Below are positions 61,126 through 64,000 of a stretch of DNA of 64,000 bases, piece after piece (within the stretch, counting starts at the first letter, position 1; the number at the start of each line of letters is the position of its first letter). Source of the DNA: Tsukamurella paurometabola DSM 20162 (GTDB lineage Bacteria; Actinomycetota; Actinomycetes; Mycobacteriales; Mycobacteriaceae); the NCBI RefSeq assembly GCF_000092225.1, contig NC_014159.1, forward strand, positions 1 through 64,000. The letters are read 5' to 3'. The position numbers and the translations under genes are program-made. Below the pieces are notes generated by a model, which searched no databases, had not been told where the DNA came from, and saw nothing but the letters and a program-made list of their open reading frames with translations.

Positions 61126-62634
61126 ATGGCAGTACAGACACGTGCGAAAGAGGCCGTGCAGGGCAGCGATGTCGTTGCGGCGCTACGGAGCCCGAAACGT
61201 CTCGAAACCGAGTCCCTCGCCGGTCTCGTCGTCGCATTGGCGCTGATTCCGGAGGCGATCTCGTTCTCGATCATCGCCGGCGTCGACCCGCGGGTCGGCC
61301 TGTTCGCCTCCTTCACGATGGCAGTGACGATCGCGATCGTCGGGGGCCGCCCGGCGATGATCTCGGCCGCGACCGGCGCCATCGCCCTGGTCGTCGCGCC
61401 GATCGCCCGTGAGCATGGGCTGGACTACCTGCTGGCGACGGTGATCCTCGCCGGCATTTTGCAGGTCGTGCTCAGCGCACTGGGGGTGGCGAAGCTGATG
61501 CGGTTCATCCCCCGGTCGGTGATGGTCGGCTTCGTCAACGCCCTGGCGATCCTGATCTTCCTGGCCCAGGTGCCCCACATGACGGACGTGCCGTGGCTGG
61601 TGTATCCGATGATCGCCGCAGGCTTGGTCATCATGGTCGGTCTGCCCAAGCTGTCGAACGCGGTGCCCGCACCCCTGGTGGCGATCGTGCTGCTCACCGC
61701 CGTGACCATGGCCTTCGGGCTGGGAGTGCCGAACGTCGGCGACGAGGGCGAGCTGCCGAGCACCTTGCCGCAGTGGCTCATCCCCGATGTCCCGCACAAC
61801 CTGGAGACCCTGAAGTTGATCGCCCCGTACGCGATCGCGATGGCCCTGGTCGGCCTGCTCGAATCGTTGATGACCGCCAAGCTCGTTGACGACATCACCG
61901 ACACCCACTCCGATAAGACCCGCGAGGGCTGGGGGCAGGGCGTCGCGAACGTCGTCACCGGATTCTTCGGCGGCATGGGCGGCTGCGCGATGATCGGCCA
62001 GACCATGATCAACGTCAAGAGCTCCGGTGCGCGGACCCGGATCTCGACCTTCCTCGCCGGCCTGTTCCTGCTGATCCTCGTCGTCGGGCTCGGAGACCTG
62101 GTGGCGCAGATCCCGATGGCCGCACTGGTCGCGGTGATGGTGATGGTCGCCGTCGGCACCTTCGACTGGCACAGCATCGCCCCGGCGACACTGCGGCGGA
62201 TGCCGCGCAGCGAGACCGCAGTCATGATCGTCACCGTCGTGATCACCGTCGCCACCCACAACCTCGCCTACGGCGTGATCGGCGGCGTCATCGTCGCGAC
62301 CCTGCTGTTCGTCCGCCGCGTCGCGCACTTCACCGAGGTCACTCCCGCCGTCGCGTCCGACGATGCGGGCACCCGCACCTACCGTGTGCGAGGCGAATTG
62401 TTCTTTGCCTCCAGCAACGACCTAGTCTACCAGTTCGACTACGTCGACGACCCCGAGCACGTGATCGTCGACCTCTCGGATACGCACGTGTGGGACGCCT
62501 CCACCGTCGCGGCGCTCGACGCGATCGAGACCAAGTACCGCAACAAGGGCAAGACGGTCGAGTTCGTCGGCCTCAACCCGGCATCCGCGGAGCGGCACGG
62601 CAGGCTCAGCGGCCATCTCGGCGGCGAACACTAG
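61126..62634 (+). CDS. SulP-family anion transporter with STAS domain
   Basis: A 502-residue protein from ATG 61126. About ten to twelve TM segments with the SulP motif ALIPEAISFSIIAGVDPRVG, then GGRPAMISAATGAIALV and a C-terminal STAS domain (HVIVDLSDTHVWDASTVAAL, then KGKTVEFVGLNPAS). SulP proteins move sulfate, bicarbonate or other anions. The loop GGMGGCAMIGQTMINVKSSG is typical. It is followed ten bases later by a MerR-type gene. Confidence 0.87.
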   Translation: MAVQTRAKEAVQGSDVVAALRSPKRLETESLAGLVVALALIPEAISFSIIAGVDPRVGLFASFTMAVTIAIVGGRPAMISAATGAIALVVAPIAREHGLDYLLATVILAGILQVVLSALGVAKLMRFIPRSVMVGFVNALAILIFLAQVPHMTDVPWLVYPMIAAGLVIMVGLPKLSNAVPAPLVAIVLLTAVTMAFGLGVPNVGDEGELPSTLPQWLIPDVPHNLETLKLIAPYAIAMALVGLLESLMTAKLVDDITDTHSDKTREGWGQGVANVVTGFFGGMGGCAMIGQTMINVKSSGARTRISTFLAGLFLLILVVGLGDLVAQIPMAALVAVMVMVAVGTFDWHSIAPATLRRMPRSETAVMIVTVVITVATHNLAYGVIGGVIVATLLFVRRVAHFTEVTPAVASDDAGTRTYRVRGELFFASSNDLVYQFDYVDDPEHVIVDLSDTHVWDASTVAALDAIETKYRNKGKTVEFVGLNPASAERHGRLSGHLGGEH

Positions 62635-62644
62635 GCTCACGATC

Positions 62645-63070
62645 ATGGCTGACGAACCCGAAGGCGGCCGGCTGCTGCAGATCGGCCAGGTCGCCGAAGC
62701 AACTGGACTGTCGCTGAAGACGATCCGGCACTATGACGAGATGGGGCTGGTCGTCCCGTCCGAACGCAGTCCCGGGGGCTTTCGCCTCTACACCGCGGCC
62801 GATGTCGGCCGGCTGCTGGTGATCCGCCGCATGAAACCCCTCGGCTTCACTCTGGAGCAGATGCGGGACCTGCTCGCCGCCCTCGACACCCTCGCCGCCC
62901 TCGACACCCTCGCCGACCCGGCGGCAACGACAGCGGTGCGGGCCGACGCCACGGCGTTCGTCGACCAATGCTCCGACGCCGCGCAGCAGCGCTGCGCCGA
63001 ACTCCGCGCCCAGTTGGCGATCGCCGAGGAGTTCGCGAACACACTCACCGCCCTCGCCGGCCGCCACTGA
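62645..63070 (+). CDS. MerR-family regulator
   Basis: A 141-residue protein. HTH and wing: LLQIGQVAEATGLSLKTIRH then YDEMGLVVPSERSPGGFRLY; dimerisation helix from LVIRRMKPLGFTLEQMRDLL. The LAALDTLAALDTLAD stretch is a direct 18-base repeat in DNA, suggesting slippage. Ten bases after sulP, so probably regulating the same operon through the upstream dyad. No metal-binding cysteines are seen except C near the middle, so the signal is unknown. Confidence 0.8.
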   Translation: MADEPEGGRLLQIGQVAEATGLSLKTIRHYDEMGLVVPSERSPGGFRLYTAADVGRLLVIRRMKPLGFTLEQMRDLLAALDTLAALDTLADPAATTAVRADATAFVDQCSDAAQQRCAELRAQLAIAEEFANTLTALAGRH

Positions 63071-63124
63071 CCCACAAGCTCGGCGCGTGACCGCGCGGCC
63101 GACCGGGGTGAGCCGCCGGGGTGG

Positions 63125-63712
63125 CTACGTGCCCGCGAGGACGTCATCGAGATGCATCGACGCGACGTCGAGGGCCTGGGTGGCGGTCCTGTGCCCGAGC
63201 AGCACGCTCGTTCCCAGGCCGTTGACCAACGCCACCAGCCGGTACGCCTCCACTGCCGGATCCCGGCTTAAGCTCTCCACATCGGCCTGGCGGAAGGCTT
63301 CTTCGACGTCCGTTTCCAGTCGTGTCAGCCCCGCTGCGCCGTCCTTGAGTGCCGGGTCAGTCACCGCGAGCATCGCGAACGAGGTCCCCACCAAGTGAAA
63401 GACCCGGCTCGCCTCGTCGTCGGGGATCGCCTCGGCGAGGAACGCATCGAGAACAGTGCGCCCGCCGCCAGCGTTGGCGGCCTGGATGCGGTCGTGCCAA
63501 CGCTGAATACTCAGCTGCTCTAGATGATTCATCAGCCCTAGGAGCAGGCCCTGCTTGTTCGTGAAGTAGTACTGGACCAGGGTCACCGACATTCCCGCTG
63601 CCACCGCTGTGGTGCGCATAGACACCGCATGCAGGCCCTGCTCGGCCGCGACGGACGCTGCTGCCTCAGCGATCTGCCGCCGCCGCACCGCGTGATCAAC
63701 CCGCTCCGCCAT
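63125..63712 (-). CDS. TetR-family repressor
   Basis: About 195 residues from ATG 63712. HTH: RRRQIAEAAASVAAEQGLHA then VSMRTTAVAAGMSVTLVQYY, followed by FTNKQGLLLGLMNHL. The ligand domain is typical in size. It is divergent from an MFS gene, with a perfect 29-base dyad between them, the classic layout of a TetR-controlled efflux pump. Confidence 0.85.
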   Translation of the reverse strand: MAERVDHAVRRRQIAEAAASVAAEQGLHAVSMRTTAVAAGMSVTLVQYYFTNKQGLLLGLMNHLEQLSIQRWHDRIQAANAGGGRTVLDAFLAEAIPDDEASRVFHLVGTSFAMLAVTDPALKDGAAGLTRLETDVEEAFRQADVESLSRDPAVEAYRLVALVNGLGTSVLLGHRTATQALDVASMHLDDVLAGT

Positions 63713-63741
63713 CCGCACCCTTTCGCTCGACACCACCAGAC

Positions 63742-63770
63742 TAATACACTCGTACAATACGAGTGTATTA
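63742..63770. promoter_or_regulatory. TetR operator between repressor and MFS gene
   Basis: Perfect 13-bp arms TAATACACTCGTA and TACGAGTGTATTA with a 3-base spacer. Its place between the divergent TetR and MFS genes makes it the likely operator for both. Confidence 0.8.
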
Positions 63771-63798
63771 TTCGATCGAGTGTGATTGAGGTAAGTGG

Positions 63799-63903
63799 AT
63801 GCGGCAACGATCACGCGAGGCGACCGTGCTGGCGGTGGCCTGTATCGCCCAGTTCATGGTGGTCCTCGACATCTCAGTGGTGAACGTCGCCCTCCCGTCT
63901 GGT
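63799..63903 (+). pseudogene. 5' fragment of an MFS (DHA2-type) transporter cut by an IS
   Basis: ATG 63799 opens MRQRSREATVLAVACIAQFM and continues VVLDISVVNVALPS, the first helix of DHA2-type drug-efflux proteins. After LPS the sequence enters an IS end at 63904. The rest of the transporter may lie beyond the window. Confidence 0.65.
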
Positions 63904-64000
63904 TGTGACAGCTTGAGTGGGCCCCGGCTCGACGGCTTGACTTGGCCCCGTTCGCGACTCGCCGGTGGTGTTGCGACGGTTTGATCTGGCCCCACTTGAT
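63904..64000. mobile_element. End of another insertion sequence, continuing past the window
   Basis: Starts TGTGACAGCTTGAG and contains three copies of a motif like CTTGAGTGGGCCCC, CTTGACTTGGCCCC and TTTGATCTGGCCCC, as in IS21-type ends with several transposase sites. No gene is seen in the part present. Confidence 0.5.

Noticed and set aside
1-64000. tRNA and rRNA genes
   Set aside because: No cloverleaf with a TTC-type T loop and CCA-end context, and no rRNA-like sequence, was recognised by eye.

Overview
The window is GC-rich actinobacterial DNA. The gene families point to the mycolic-acid group (Mycobacteriales, for example Gordonia, Rhodococcus or Williamsia): an EspR-like regulator, a DUF6545 (MAB_1171c-like) membrane protein, a MenAT-like toxin pair and an MbcA/Xre-type antitoxin. 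It reads as a large, much rearranged conjugative or mobilisable plasmid (or an integrated one). It carries an AEP-type replication protein, a MobF relaxase-helicase, an FtsK/TraB-like ATPase, two unrelated ParA partition loci, several addiction modules and at least eight insertion sequences or fragments. No rRNA, tRNA or CRISPR array was seen.

Layout. 0-5.3 kb: an SDP-like cannibalism-toxin operon (sdpC-sdpA-sdpB order, minus strand) with membrane proteins and a CPBP protease as immunity candidates, and a BrnT-like/RHH addiction pair. 5.3-13.1 kb: a minus-strand operon (small HTH protein, membrane protein, UPF0718 permease, DUF1980 protein, HNH nuclease), divergent across a possible oriT from a MobF relaxase. 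The relaxase is cut near its C terminus and joined to a reversed gene fragment and a frameshifted resolvase. 13.1-15.2 kb: partition locus 1 (ParA plus RHH protein), bracketed by palindromes of one shared design. 15.2-17.7 kb: Xre/MbcA-like antitoxin, a 41-aa basic/hydrophobic peptide and a MenAT/AbiE-like toxin-antitoxin pair. 17.7-27.6 kb: conjugation genes broken up by IS256, IS110 and IS21 elements, then NrdH and a DnaB-N-like protein. 27.6-43.5 kb: a segment bounded by two inverted copies of a 2,270-bp IS256-type element that carries an extra 258-aa gene. It holds a broken secreted-protein gene, an XRE/EspR/SGNH set convergent with ImmA-DUF6545, and the replication gene. 43.5-51.6 kb: a minus-strand trio (SbnA-like cysteine-synthase fold enzyme, FAD/NAD(P) protein, PLP decarboxylase) that looks like a small biosynthetic operon, with an SDR, a CPBP protease, a decayed CPBP gene and an AAA ATPase. 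51.6-58.2 kb: partition locus 2 in a dense repeat array, an active tyrosine recombinase coupled to a catalytically degenerate paralogue, a Doc-type addiction pair and a row of small unknown genes. 58.2-64 kb: the third 2,270-bp element, remnants, a SulP-MerR operon, a TetR gene with its palindromic operator, and an MFS gene cut by another IS.

Target duplications allow past events to be read. IS256 copies with 8-bp duplications split a 160-aa gene, a Rep-like pseudogene and the end of another transposon. An IS21 with a 6-bp duplication removed only the last few residues of the FtsK-like protein. The 9-bp duplication of one 2,270-bp element is now split between two inverted copies 12 kb apart, which implies inversion of the 29.9-39.8 kb segment. 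Two unrelated par loci and the many IS copies suggest a composite replicon. Functions of the toxin, biosynthetic and recombinase loci are inferred from family resemblance read by eye; no database search was run.
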